A model generated the notes under the pieces. That model did not search any database. It was not told the origin of the DNA and saw only the letters and a list, made by a program, of their open reading frames with translations. From positions 1 through 20,741 of the forward strand of contig DAOTUC010000130.1 of assembly GCA_034437315.1 (NCBI GenBank): a stretch of DNA of 20,741 nt. Reading direction: 5' to 3'. Below are positions 7,645 to 14,522 of the stretch, piece after piece. The position numbers were made by a program, and so were the translations under genes. Position 1 is the stretch's first letter; each line of letters opens with the position of its first letter. Source of the DNA: DSAR01 sp034437315. Lineage in GTDB: Bacteria > Chloroflexota > Anaerolineae > B4-G1.

Positions 7645-8706
7645 CTACTCGGTCTCCGCCGTGGGTGTGAGGGTGACCGTAGCAGTGACCGTAGCAGTGA
7701 CCGTAGCGGTGAGCGTACTGGTGGGCGTACTGGTGGGCGATGGGGTGGGAGCCGGGAACAGCGTGCTCGTGGGGAGCGGCGTCCAGGTCGGCGGCAGGGT
7801 CATACCGGGCGGCGGGGTATTGGTCGCCTGGGGCGTCCAGGTCGGCAGGAGGGTCATACCGGGCGGCGGGGTATTGGTCGCCTGAGGCGTCCAGGTCGGC
7901 GGGAGGGTCAGCGTGGAAACCGGGGGCGCCGTCAGCGTCGGGGTGAGGGTGCTCGTTCCCGTCAAGGTCGCCGTCGGCGTGAAGGTGGGCGTCCAGGTGA
8001 GGACGGGCGTCGGTGTGGGGCGCGCTGTCCGCGACGGACGCGGGGTCGCCGTGCCTGCCGGTGTGACGCTCGGCGCGGGCGTCCAGGTTGGCGGCGCGCC
8101 ATTCGACCGAGGTCTCGTTGGCGTGAACGTGAGTGATGCGGTCGACGCGATGGGCGCGCCTGCCGGAGCGCCGCTCATCACCCACCACACGCCCAGGGCC
8201 GCGATCGCCAACAGCGCGAGGAGCGCGCCACAACCGATGGCCCATCTCATCCCCCGCCCACCCGACGGTTCTGGCGATGGGTCGCGCTCATCCTCTTCAG
8301 GCGCTTCCGTTAGCGCCGCCCTCTCGTCGTCCTGCGCTGCAACGGGCGATTCGGGCGTCGCCTCCGCTTCCGTCGCCATAGACGCCGGTGGCGCGATCTC
8401 GCGCGCGAGATCGCGCTGGGACTTGAGCGAACGCACCGACACGGCAGGGGAGACGCTCCCCTGCCGCTCACGCTGGCGCAACAAATCGAGCGCCTTCCGC
8501 GCCCGTCCGTTGTGTGGGTTGATCTCCAGCACGTTCTCCAGGCAGATGCGGCGGTCGACGTCTGTATCGACCGCGCCGCTCAACCACAACCAGGCCTGTT
8601 CGGAGCGCTCGTCGTTCTCGATGACTCTCTCGAAGAGCGCCCGCGCCTCCGCCTTGCGACCGGCCTTGAGGGCGGCCTTGCCGCGTGCCAGGAGATCAGA
8701 AGTCAT
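7645..8706 (-). CDS. TPR-containing single-pass membrane protein with Thr/Pro-rich repetitive tail
   Basis: Protein of 353 residues, function unknown. Residues 4-79 read as TPR-like helices (GKAALKAGRKAEARALFERV, then LENVLEINPHNGRARKAL). An acidic linker leads to one transmembrane segment (about 154-178). The rest is an extracytoplasmic Thr/Pro tail, possibly O-glycosylated or wall-spanning, with 2.4 copies of an 18-residue unit built on PTWTPQATNTPPPGMTL and a run of TATV repeats. Cytoplasmic TPR and an outside stalk suggest a scaffold between cell interior and surface. GTG 8709 and ATG 8706 are both possible: GGAG lies 8 bases before GTG and 11 before ATG. It follows a 27-codon ORF whose TGA overlaps this start, and precedes the M1 aminopeptidase by 32 bases. 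Confidence 0.8.
   Translation of the reverse strand: MTSDLLARGKAALKAGRKAEARALFERVIENDERSEQAWLWLSGAVDTDVDRRICLENVLEINPHNGRARKALDLLRQRERQGSVSPAVSVRSLKSQRDLAREIAPPASMATEAEATPESPVAAQDDERAALTEAPEEDERDPSPEPSGGRGMRWAIGCGALLALLAIAALGVWWVMSGAPAGAPIASTASLTFTPTRPRSNGAPPTWTPAPSVTPAGTATPRPSRTARPTPTPVLTWTPTFTPTATLTGTSTLTPTLTAPPVSTLTLPPTWTPQATNTPPPGMTLLPTWTPQATNTPPPGMTLPPTWTPLPTSTLFPAPTPSPTSTPTSTLTATVTATVTATVTLTPTAETE
7778..7911 (-). repeat. 54-bp tandem repeat coding an 18-residue Thr/Pro unit
   Basis: The marker GGCGTCCAGGTCGGC begins at 7778, 7832 and 7886, a 54-base period in frame with the TPR membrane-protein gene. The first two units are nearly identical over their whole length, implying recent duplication. 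Further along, GTGACCGTAGCA repeats with 12-base period at 7673-7708 and TACTGGTGGGCG at about 7716-7739. Confidence 0.85.
8391..8416. repeat. 26-bp perfect palindrome inside the TPR membrane-protein gene
   Basis: GCGCGATCTCGCG at 8391-8403 is followed immediately by its exact reverse complement at 8404-8416. It lies in the linker-coding part (residues about 98-107, R-D-L-A-R-E-I-A), so it is also translated. It may be chance in GC-rich code, a protein-binding site, or an element that extrudes a cruciform. Confidence 0.6.
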
Positions 8707-8789
8707 CACAGCAAATGCTCCAGATCCGCATCGCTCGATTGAGCATAAAGATTCACCTTGATGTACACTGGCTCGTCCTTTTCGTTCAT
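8706..8789 (-). CDS. Candidate 27-residue leader peptide or small protein coupled to the TPR gene
   Basis: ATG at 8789 opens a 28-codon frame ending in TGA at 8708-8706. The TGA shares its A with the ATG of the TPR gene (and spans the alternative GTG), an arrangement typical of translational coupling. AAGAGGGAGAGG directly upstream provides a ribosome site. The peptide begins MNEKDEPVYIKVNLYAQ and ends DADLEHLL: acidic, with alternating beta-like residues, not repetitive, and unlike frame-shadow peptides. It sits within the leader made by the promoter at 8859-8887. It could be a short leader, a small partner protein, or the N-terminus of the next gene separated by a frameshift. No family was recognised. 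Confidence 0.4.
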   Translation of the reverse strand: MNEKDEPVYIKVNLYAQSSDADLEHLL

Positions 8790-8858
8790 CCTCTCCCTCT
8801 TGATGACTCGCGCACCGCCTGCAACTCGCCGCTCATCCACTGATATCTGTTCAAACCC

Positions 8859-8887
8859 AGTATAGTGCAAGCGAGTCAGGAAGTCAA
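8859..8887 (-). promoter_or_regulatory. Sigma70-type promoter of the TPR-aminopeptidase operon
   Basis: On the minus strand TTGACT (8887-8882) and TATACT (8864-8859) are 17 bases apart, five of six matches each. The transcript would start near 8852 and run through the 27-codon ORF, the TPR gene and the aminopeptidase gene. Confidence 0.72.
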
Positions 8888-9003
8888 CAAAACCCCAGAA
8901 CGTATAAACGTGTCAAGCGACCCGTCTGTTGGCTACATTTTTGTAACGGAATTGAAACATTATACCGCTAAAATTGGTGTATACTGATTAAAATGGAGTC
9001 GAT

Positions 9004-9630
9004 ATGATGTCAAAAACCACCTTAAAGTCAATCCCCTCCACCCAAGCGCTGGAGCAGTTGAGCGCCGGCAAGCCCATCACGATGACATGGATCACCGGTC
9101 TGCTTAACCTGGACCCGCTCACGATCAGCCGGTGGTTATGCGGGGAGGATATGCGCGGCATTTACCAGCCGATTGTCATCCAGAAGTGTTACCTGGATGC
9201 GCTCGACCTCGCCCGACGCACCTTTTATGAGCGGGTCGAATTGGTCGATTGTCGCGTCGGGGCGGCTTGCTTCGAGCAGGCCTATTTCTACACCAGCCTG
9301 CTGATTGAAGATTGCGTCTTTAGGGGGGATTTTGCGGGCCGGAAGATACAGAGCGAAGGCCCACTCATGTTTCACAATACGGTCTTCATCGGATATGCCG
9401 ACTTCGGCGCCGCCGACTTGCGTGACGACGTCAGTTTGCTCGACGTCTCCTTCTACGGCGGCACCAATCTCTTGCACGAGATATATCACAATTCTGCGAA
9501 ACGGATTGGGCAGGAGATTAACATCAGGGGGTGCCGGTTTCGCCGCGCCGACGTGCCCGATGGGTTAGATCCGACCAGCCTGGGCGTCAAGCCATTTATC
9601 CAAAGCGATCTGGGTCGCCCGGAAAGCTAG
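9004..9630 (+). CDS. Pentapeptide-repeat-like protein
   Basis: Protein of 208 residues, function unknown. Residues 1-60 form a mostly helical N-terminal part. From about 60 to 180 there is a loose five-residue periodicity of aromatic, Leu and Cys residues (for example FYERVELVDCRVGAACFEQA and ADFGAADLRDDVSLLDVSF), the pattern of a degenerate pentapeptide right-handed beta-helix. No signal peptide or membrane segment is visible. GGAG at 8995-8998 precedes two adjacent ATGs by five (9004) and eight (9007) bases; either may be used. A TATACT at 8980-8985 could be the -10 element, but no good -35 is found at normal spacing. The 3' end overlaps the convergent Nudix gene by 66 bases. Confidence 0.68.
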   Translation: MMSKTTLKSIPSTQALEQLSAGKPITMTWITGLLNLDPLTISRWLCGEDMRGIYQPIVIQKCYLDALDLARRTFYERVELVDCRVGAACFEQAYFYTSLLIEDCVFRGDFAGRKIQSEGPLMFHNTVFIGYADFGAADLRDDVSLLDVSFYGGTNLLHEIYHNSAKRIGQEINIRGCRFRRADVPDGLDPTSLGVKPFIQSDLGRPES

Positions 9631-10086
9631 CGCGGGCAGCGCGTCCTTCTCCGCCGCAAAAAAGGCGACGCGATCCACGTCGTCGGCCGCCCGCATCTCC
9701 CCACCAAGTAATTGCGCCTCGTAGATGATGACGATGTCGGCGCCTTGTTCGTGTTCGCGCCCGGCGATGACGTCGAACAGGCCGGTGATACGCACCTCCA
9801 GGCCGGTCTCCTCTCGACATTCTCGCGCCGCCGCCTCGGCCGGGGCCTCGTCGAAATCGACGAAACCGGCCGGAAATGTCCACAATCCCTGGCGCGGACC
9901 CCACCTCCGCCGCACGAGAAGTATCCGCCCCGCCCGTTCCACGATGACGCCTGCAGCGACCTTGTGCTCGCGGAAGATGACGCGGTCGCAGCGGGGGCAG
10001 TAGCGGCGCATCCGCCCGAAGGCCGCTCGATCTTGCAGGGCGTGCGCGCAAATGGGGCAATAGTTGAGTGCTAAGGCGCGGGCCAA
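9565..10086 (-). CDS. Nudix hydrolase with N-terminal zinc ribbon
   Basis: Protein of 173 residues. A zinc ribbon (Cys10, Cys13, Cys30, Cys33) precedes a Nudix domain (about 42-165) with a perfect box GX5EX7REUXEEXGU spanning Gly74 to Leu96 (REC-REETGL core), which binds metal and cleaves a nucleoside diphosphate linked to another group. The substrate cannot be read from sequence; NADH, ADP-ribose or similar nucleotides are common for zinc-ribbon members. The start is TTG at 10086, supported by AGGAG at 10098-10094 with seven-base spacing and no nearer ATG. The gene begins 37 bases after the anti-sigma gene on the same strand, so it may belong to that operon. Its 3' end overlaps the pentapeptide-like gene by 66 bases. 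Confidence 0.9.
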   Translation of the reverse strand: MARALALNYCPICAHALQDRAAFGRMRRYCPRCDRVIFREHKVAAGVIVERAGRILLVRRRWGPRQGLWTFPAGFVDFDEAPAEAAARECREETGLEVRITGLFDVIAGREHEQGADIVIIYEAQLLGGEMRAADDVDRVAFFAAEKDALPALAFRATQIALDKWLDAQAGRI

Positions 10087-10123
10087 AGCTTAACTCCTGG
10101 TGTCGATCAGTTGGTAGATGAGT

Positions 10124-10975
10124 CTAGTGGGGCGTGCGCCAGGCCCAGATCGTCGCCAGCAGCAATCCCAACGCGGCTAGCCCTAACGCGATTTGCAAGG
10201 GCAACCGATTCGTGGTCTGGCGGCGCGCTTCCACCGGGGTTTCTACCGTCACATATTCCGTGATCTCTGGCGCGGACGGTGAGGGGGTCTCAGCCCCCGC
10301 TCGCACCGCTTCGGGTGTGAACGGCGTGGTATCTTCGGCCTGCACGCGCTTTGATGCTTCGGTTTCCTCGGTTACCGTTACGGCGACTGTTCCCGCCGCC
10401 TCCGCCGCCTCCTCGTCCGGCGCGCCGAGCATCATTGGATCGGATTCGTCGACGGGGCGCTCCTCGGCGACGGCCTCCCCCTCTTCGGTCCCGGCAATGG
10501 ATGGTTCTTCTCTCTCGGAGACGACTTCCGCCGGGACTGTGTGCTCGACCGGCGGCATCTCGGCGGCGGGGAGAGATTCGCTCGCCGGCGCAGAGGCGAA
10601 CTGAGACGAGCCAACGAGGAAGAGGTCCAGGCTCAATACGACGCCGAACGCCAGGGCGACCAGCGCGGTCGCGGCCGTCAATAGGGGCGCGATCCAGGCG
10701 GGGCGGGCCGATCGGGGCCGGGCCGACCGAGTGATTTGCCGACGTCTCTCCATCGTCAACGGCAGGATGAAATTGCGGGGGACGGGCGCCTGGGGGAGAT
10801 CATTCAACAGGGACACAGTTTGTCGCAACGTCTCCAGATCGGCCCGTAACGCCGGATCCGTCGCCAGTTGTTTCTCTAACCAGGCCTGCTCCTCGGCGTC
10901 TAACGCATCATCCAGATAGGCCGAAAGCAGTTCATCGCGCCGCTTCTGTTTTCGCCTCAACAACCTATCAACCAT
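10124..10975 (-). CDS. Membrane anti-sigma factor (zinc-less RsiW/ZAS-like)
   Basis: Protein of 283 residues, probably the anti-sigma partner of the upstream ECF sigma factor. The cytoplasmic N-terminus (about 1-60) has the anti-sigma helical pattern (LLSAYLDDALDAEEQAWLEKQL) but no HxxxCxxC zinc motif. PVPRNF precedes a transmembrane helix (about 93-117). A long, strongly acidic low-complexity region follows (about 130-250) and then a second hydrophobic helix at the C-terminus (about 258-279) with a basic tail. Two membrane spans put the acidic part outside, where it could sense envelope stress or be a protease target. AGGAG lies five bases before ATG 10975; a GTG at 10978 would leave only two. 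The sigma gene is 69 bases upstream on the same strand. Confidence 0.8.
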   Translation of the reverse strand: MVDRLLRRKQKRRDELLSAYLDDALDAEEQAWLEKQLATDPALRADLETLRQTVSLLNDLPQAPVPRNFILPLTMERRRQITRSARPRSARPAWIAPLLTAATALVALAFGVVLSLDLFLVGSSQFASAPASESLPAAEMPPVEHTVPAEVVSEREEPSIAGTEEGEAVAEERPVDESDPMMLGAPDEEAAEAAGTVAVTVTEETEASKRVQAEDTTPFTPEAVRAGAETPSPSAPEITEYVTVETPVEARRQTTNRLPLQIALGLAALGLLLATIWAWRTPH

Positions 10976-11044
10976 CACTGCTCCTGCTTGCTGCTACCTG
11001 TGCTATAACTCGCGTTCTTCGTGAAGAAAAAAACGCTCCCTTTA

Positions 11045-11644
11045 CTATGCATGACGATATCGAATGGGTAAAAGTTCCCCCTGTTGTTCCTGTAAATAAT
11101 CCCGCAACTTACGCCGCGCGCGCGCCAGACGGGATTTAACCGTTCCCAGCGCGACGTGGGTCGCCTCGGCGATCTCTTGATAGCTCATCCCCTGAACGTC
11201 TGCCAGCACCAGTGTGATGCGTTGGTCGTCGGGTAAGGTCTTGAGGCCGCGTTCAATGGCCTGGACTACCGCCTGACGCTCCAACGTATCCTCCGGCTTC
11301 TCTCGTTCGCTGGTCAAGATGGGGTTGGATTCCTCGTCCAGGTCTCCAAAGTCCTCGAATGATGTCGCCGGGCGCCGTTTGCGCCGTCTTAACTCATCGT
11401 AACACTTGTTGGTCACGATACGCATCAGATAGGATTTGAAAGAGCCGCCGCGAAAACGGTCGATGCTTTGGTAGGCGGAGATAAAAGCGTCCTGGGTCGC
11501 ATCGGCGGCCGACGCCGGATCGCCCATAATGCGATGGGCGAGGTTGTAGACCTGTTGCTGGTAGAACAGTACCAGCTCGTTGAAGGCGTCGACTTTGCCC
11601 TGTTGAGTGGCGGCGATCAGACGCTCTTCATCCAATTGATCCAT
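11045..11644 (-). CDS. ECF (RpoE-like) RNA polymerase sigma factor
   Basis: Protein of 199 residues directing RNA polymerase to a stress or envelope regulon. Region 2 (about 22-90) contains DATQDAF (48-54) and the DNA-melting helix ending in KCYDELRRRKRR. An acidic linker follows (95-120), then region 4 (about 125-183) with a helix-turn-helix ending GTVKSRLARAR (167-177). Length and the lack of regions 1.1 and 3 are typical for the ECF group. The anti-sigma gene is immediately downstream, the classic arrangement for autoregulated pairs. The Shine-Dalgarno is weak (GAGATAAG region). The leader of about 145 bases contains a stem-loop at 11733-11757, which has a G-T pair on the plus strand and an A-C mismatch in the sigma transcript. 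Confidence 0.93.
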   Translation of the reverse strand: MDQLDEERLIAATQQGKVDAFNELVLFYQQQVYNLAHRIMGDPASAADATQDAFISAYQSIDRFRGGSFKSYLMRIVTNKCYDELRRRKRRPATSFEDFGDLDEESNPILTSEREKPEDTLERQAVVQAIERGLKTLPDDQRITLVLADVQGMSYQEIAEATHVALGTVKSRLARARRKLRDYLQEQQGELLPIRYRHA

Positions 11645-11795
11645 GATCTTATCTCAAAGGTATGCGCTGCTATGCGCTCAATAAAATGTGGAGACGGATA
11701 GGCCATATCTCGCCGGCTCCGGCGCCGCCCTCGTGGAGGAGAGGATGTCTTCTCCACAAGTGGCAGGGTCGATCTGGCCCGTCCAGGTTGGGGAC

Positions 11796-11825
11796 ATGAT
11801 ACCATACAAAGGCCGCTCTCGCCAA
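11796..11825 (-). promoter_or_regulatory. Possible promoter of the sigma/anti-sigma operon
   Basis: On the minus strand TTGGCG (11825-11820) and TATCAT (11801-11796) are 18 bases apart, and TGG directly before the -10 makes an extended -10. It lies about 145 bases before the sigma start codon. ECF genes often have a second, self-recognised promoter; none could be assigned here. Confidence 0.4.
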
Positions 11826-11877
11826 CTATGTGGAATGGTGGGAATGGCGGTCTGCCATTTCACGCTACATCGCGGGG

Positions 11878-11897
11878 GATATGATCCGGGTCATATC
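11878..11897. promoter_or_regulatory. Inverted repeat between response-regulator and sigma genes
   Basis: GATATGA (11878-11884) and TCATATC (11891-11897) are perfect 7-base arms around TCCGGG. It is located just after the response-regulator gene and upstream of the putative sigma promoter. It may be an operator or a weak transcription-end hairpin. No U-tract follows on the minus strand. Confidence 0.4.
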
Positions 11898-11934
11898 AAA
11901 TGGGGGTTGGAACGCCGGTCGACTTGTATCCAGG

Positions 11935-12342
11935 TTAAGGCGTGTGGACGGCGGCTTTCAAAAGGGCCAGCACGCGCTTGAGCAGTTCCTGCGTTTTGAC
12001 CGGTTTGGCCAGAAAATCGACCGGGCGCTCTATCTGTCCCACGGATCGCTCGGTCCCGGTCTCAGTTTCAGCGCTTCTGCGCCGAGCGGTAAGGACGAGC
12101 ACCGGGATATTCGCGGTCGTCTCGTCTGCGCGCAAGTGGTTGAGCACTTCATCCTCATTCATCCTGGATGTCACTTCGCTTAGGATAATCAGATCAGGGC
12201 GCTCTTCGCGCGCTTTCTCTAACCCGGTTGCTCCGTCGAAGGCGAACGATACATCGTAACCCTGTACACTTAACAATCGTTTCATCACCATCACCGCCGG
12301 ACGTTCGTCGTCTATCACTAATAATTTCGCGGTCACGCTCAT
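11935..12342 (-). CDS. Single-domain response regulator lacking the phospho-accepting Asp
   Basis: Protein of 135 residues, a CheY-like receiver with no output domain. The acidic pocket is present (Asp11, Asp12, Glu13), as are the switch Thr85 (LVLTA) and Lys113 (AKP). The expected phospho-Asp after the hydrophobic beta-3 strand PDLIIL is Ser55, coded AGC, followed by Glu56. It therefore cannot take phosphate at the normal place and may be a constitutive or phosphate-independent interaction module. GAGGTG lies five bases before ATG 12342. The REC-Hpt gene is 16 bases upstream on the same strand, so the two are co-expressed. Confidence 0.88.
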   Translation of the reverse strand: MSVTAKLLVIDDERPAVMVMKRLLSVQGYDVSFAFDGATGLEKAREERPDLIILSEVTSRMNEDEVLNHLRADETTANIPVLVLTARRRSAETETGTERSVGQIERPVDFLAKPVKTQELLKRVLALLKAAVHTP

Positions 12343-12358
12343 CCTGTCACCTCACTGT

Positions 12359-13192
12359 CTATTGGGGCGTTGTCTCAAGAGAAGCGGCGGATCTGTCTTT
12401 CGCCCATGCGGTCGCTTGCTCCCACTCCAGCGATTTAACGAATTGTATCACGTTCGTTATTTCTAACTTTAGCTCCACCCACACATCTTCCCACGCATTG
12501 AGCCGCCCGTTTTCTCCCATCATTTCCAATTGTTCGGCCAGACTCAGCGCCACGCGCGCGCCGACGTTGCCCAGGATGCCCTTCAAGCGATAAGCAGCCC
12601 GCTCAATGTCTTGAGCGTCCTGTTCCACCAGCGCTTCTTCCAGATCGGACAGACGGTCAGGACATTCGTCCAGAAACAGGGCGATCACGTCTTGCAATAA
12701 CTCAATGTCCCCATCGACCACGCGGAGGGCCTCGCACAGGTCGATCGGGGTATCGAACGCTGGATCTGAACCATCCATTCCATTCATCATTCCACCGTCG
12801 CGCCTGTCGGGGACGAGCGACCCGATCACCGCGTAGAGATTGTCGGCGTCAAATGATTTCGGCATACAAGCATCCATCCCCGCCGCCAGGCAGGCCTCCC
12901 GTTGTTCCAGCGCGTCGGTCTCCATTAAGCCGACGATGGGTAAGCGGCGCTCGTTCGTCGCTTCGTTTTGCCTGATCACACACGCCATCTCTAATCCATC
13001 TGCCTGTGGCGTCAATACATCCATTAACACTAAATCGAACACTTTTTCCCGTAACATGTAAAGCGCCTCCTGTCCATCCCGCGCCACGTGCACCTGGCAA
13101 CCGGCCCGTTCCAGACTTGTCGCCGCCGTCGCTCGACTCGTCCGACCATCTTCGACCAGTAATACTTGTAACGCCATATCTTTTTTATTCAT
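12359..13192 (-). CDS. Receiver-Hpt two-domain protein with Tyr in place of the phospho-His
   Basis: Protein of 277 residues. The receiver domain (about 8-126) has Glu14/Asp15, phospho-acceptor Asp58 (LVLMDV) and Lys112, but the switch Thr is replaced (GLMET, Met90). After a Gly/Met/Asp-rich linker (130-145) an Hpt domain (about 148-255) shows the helical pattern ending AAYRLKGILGNVGA. The family motif is A-H-x-L-K-G, so the phospho-His is Tyr201 here, coded TAT, one base from CAT. There is no other His in the Hpt domain. The protein could receive phosphate at Asp58 but not pass it on in the usual way. ATG 13192 is used here; an internal ATG at 13177 is possible, and neither has a strong ribosome site. 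No histidine kinase is in the window. Confidence 0.85.
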   Translation of the reverse strand: MNKKDMALQVLLVEDGRTSRATAATSLERAGCQVHVARDGQEALYMLREKVFDLVLMDVLTPQADGLEMACVIRQNEATNERRLPIVGLMETDALEQREACLAAGMDACMPKSFDADNLYAVIGSLVPDRRDGGMMNGMDGSDPAFDTPIDLCEALRVVDGDIELLQDVIALFLDECPDRLSDLEEALVEQDAQDIERAAYRLKGILGNVGARVALSLAEQLEMMGENGRLNAWEDVWVELKLEITNVIQFVKSLEWEQATAWAKDRSAASLETTPQ

Positions 13193-13268
13193 CTCGCGAT
13201 TTGAAATTCACTCACTGGGCGTCCAGTTGGGCGTCGCCGCCGATTTGATGTCACGCTTAACCACATTC

Positions 13269-13274
13269 AGTATA
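13269..13274 (-). promoter_or_regulatory. Possible -10 element for the REC-Hpt/response-regulator genes
   Basis: TATACT is read on the minus strand at 13274-13269, about 70 bases before the start codon. The -35 position at 17 bases reads ACGTCA, a poor match, so an activator may be needed or the site may be spurious. Confidence 0.3.
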
Positions 13275-13446
13275 ACGCACGTCGCTCAAATTGACGTTTC
13301 ATTTCAGTTACAGGAACGTTTCGACTTCCGTTCATTATGTACCAATCAATCGCGCCCGGCATATAGATTTCAATCTGCGAGAGGATAAGCGGCAGTTACG
13401 TAAACGAAGACATACCGGTTCGCCAACCATTCAATGGGATAACGCC

Positions 13447-13475
13447 TTCCCACAGCGTCTAAAATAGGGTATAAT
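13447..13475 (+). promoter_or_regulatory. Promoter of the DegV gene
   Basis: A perfect TATAAT (13470-13475) is preceded at 17 bases by TTCCCA (13447-13452, four of six). The 11-base palindrome CCATTCAATGG (13427-13437) lies just upstream and could bind a regulator. The remainder of the 388-base divergent gap (13193-13580) shows nothing else recognisable. Confidence 0.6.
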
Positions 13476-13580
13476 CCTACTAAACCTGGCGTGTCACCTC
13501 AGAATTCAGAAATCTTCAACCGAACGAACCTTCACTACACGGCATTGGTTTCAGATACGAGTATTCAGCAAAGGAGCAAA

Positions 13581-14456
13581 ATGCAAATTGTAACCGATAG
13601 TGGAACGGATGTATGGGTCTCATCAGAAGAGATGATCAAGTTGGGCATTTACGTTATGCCGCTCACAGTCACACTGGACGGCGTCTCGTATCGCGAGGGA
13701 CGGGATATTCAAGCGGACGATTTCTACCGCTTGTTAGCCGAGACCGATAGTTTGCCGATCACGTCGCAACCATCGGCCGGTGATTTTGAGGAGATCTATC
13801 GCCGTTTGGCGGTAAACGATCCCGACATCCTGTCGATTCACATCTCGTCTGGCTTGAGCGGCACGGTCAATTCGGCGCGGACGGCCGCGCAATACGTGAA
13901 AGAAGCTAACGTCACCATTGTGGACACCAAGACCCTCTCGGCGGCGTCGGGCTGGCAAGTGGTCGCCGCGGCTCGGGCGGCGCAGGCCGGTTGGACGAAG
14001 GCGCAAATCCTGGCGTTGATTGAGCGCATCAGCCAGGCAGCCGAAAGCGTCTATACGCTGAAGGAACTCAAATACCTGATCCATGGAGGGCGGATCAGTC
14101 ACATCAAGGGGTTAATCGCCTCGGTGTTGAACATCAAGCCTCTGATCGGGGTGGAGAAAGAAGGGGGGACGTATGTTCAACTCGGGCAGACCCGCTCTTT
14201 CAAGCGGGCGATGCGTGGGTTAGTGGATCTGATGGCGGAGCAACACGCGCCGGGCAGCCGTCTGCGCGTTCAGGTGCTCCACTCGGCGAATCCGGAGGGC
14301 GCGTTGACGTTACGGGATGCCGTCGATCAACGCTTCGATTGCGAGTGGTTGCCATTAGGTCAGATATCACTCGTGCTAGGCGCGCACACCGGCCCCTCGA
14401 TGGTGGGCGTGGCCTACGCGCTGCAAACCGCTTTCGCCGACGCGCCTGGCGCGTAA
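13581..14456 (+). CDS. DegV-family fatty-acid-binding protein (FakB-like)
   Basis: Protein of 291 residues. DegV proteins bind a fatty acid and, in characterised systems, present it to the fatty-acid kinase FakA for phosphorylation and use in phospholipids. Visible family signatures are the opening QIVTDSGTD, TSQPSAGDF (61-69), SIHISSGLSGTVNSA (85-99) and LKYLIHGGRISHIKG in the second domain. Ser62 and the SSGLSGT loop form the lipid carboxylate site in the family. ATG 13581 has AAGGAG four bases upstream and gives the standard N-terminus; the longer GTG-initiated frame from 13491 adds 30 residues unlike the family. No fakA is in the window. It converges on the zinc-ribbon gene with a 66-base gap and no visible terminator. 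Confidence 0.9.
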   Translation: MQIVTDSGTDVWVSSEEMIKLGIYVMPLTVTLDGVSYREGRDIQADDFYRLLAETDSLPITSQPSAGDFEEIYRRLAVNDPDILSIHISSGLSGTVNSARTAAQYVKEANVTIVDTKTLSAASGWQVVAAARAAQAGWTKAQILALIERISQAAESVYTLKELKYLIHGGRISHIKGLIASVLNIKPLIGVEKEGGTYVQLGQTRSFKRAMRGLVDLMAEQHAPGSRLRVQVLHSANPEGALTLRDAVDQRFDCEWLPLGQISLVLGAHTGPSMVGVAYALQTAFADAPGA

Positions 14457-14522
14457 CCTGTTCCGACGCTGCTTCGCTCTCTTTGCGCCGCCGCTATCCC
14501 ATTCAGTTGGAAGACAAAAAGA

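Noticed and set aside
7778..7911. Regularly spaced repeats resembling a CRISPR array
   Set aside because: Units are contiguous, 54 bases, in frame with a protein, without unique spacers or cas genes.
7661..8136. Long Val/Gly- and Arg/Gly-rich frames opposite the TPR membrane-protein gene
   Set aside because: They are shadows of the Thr/Pro repeat codons, with low-complexity composition and no ribosome sites.
8952..8985. TTGAAA and TATACT as a promoter for the pentapeptide-like gene
   Set aside because: Spacing is 22 bases, too long for sigma70, and the leader would be only a few bases; left unassigned.
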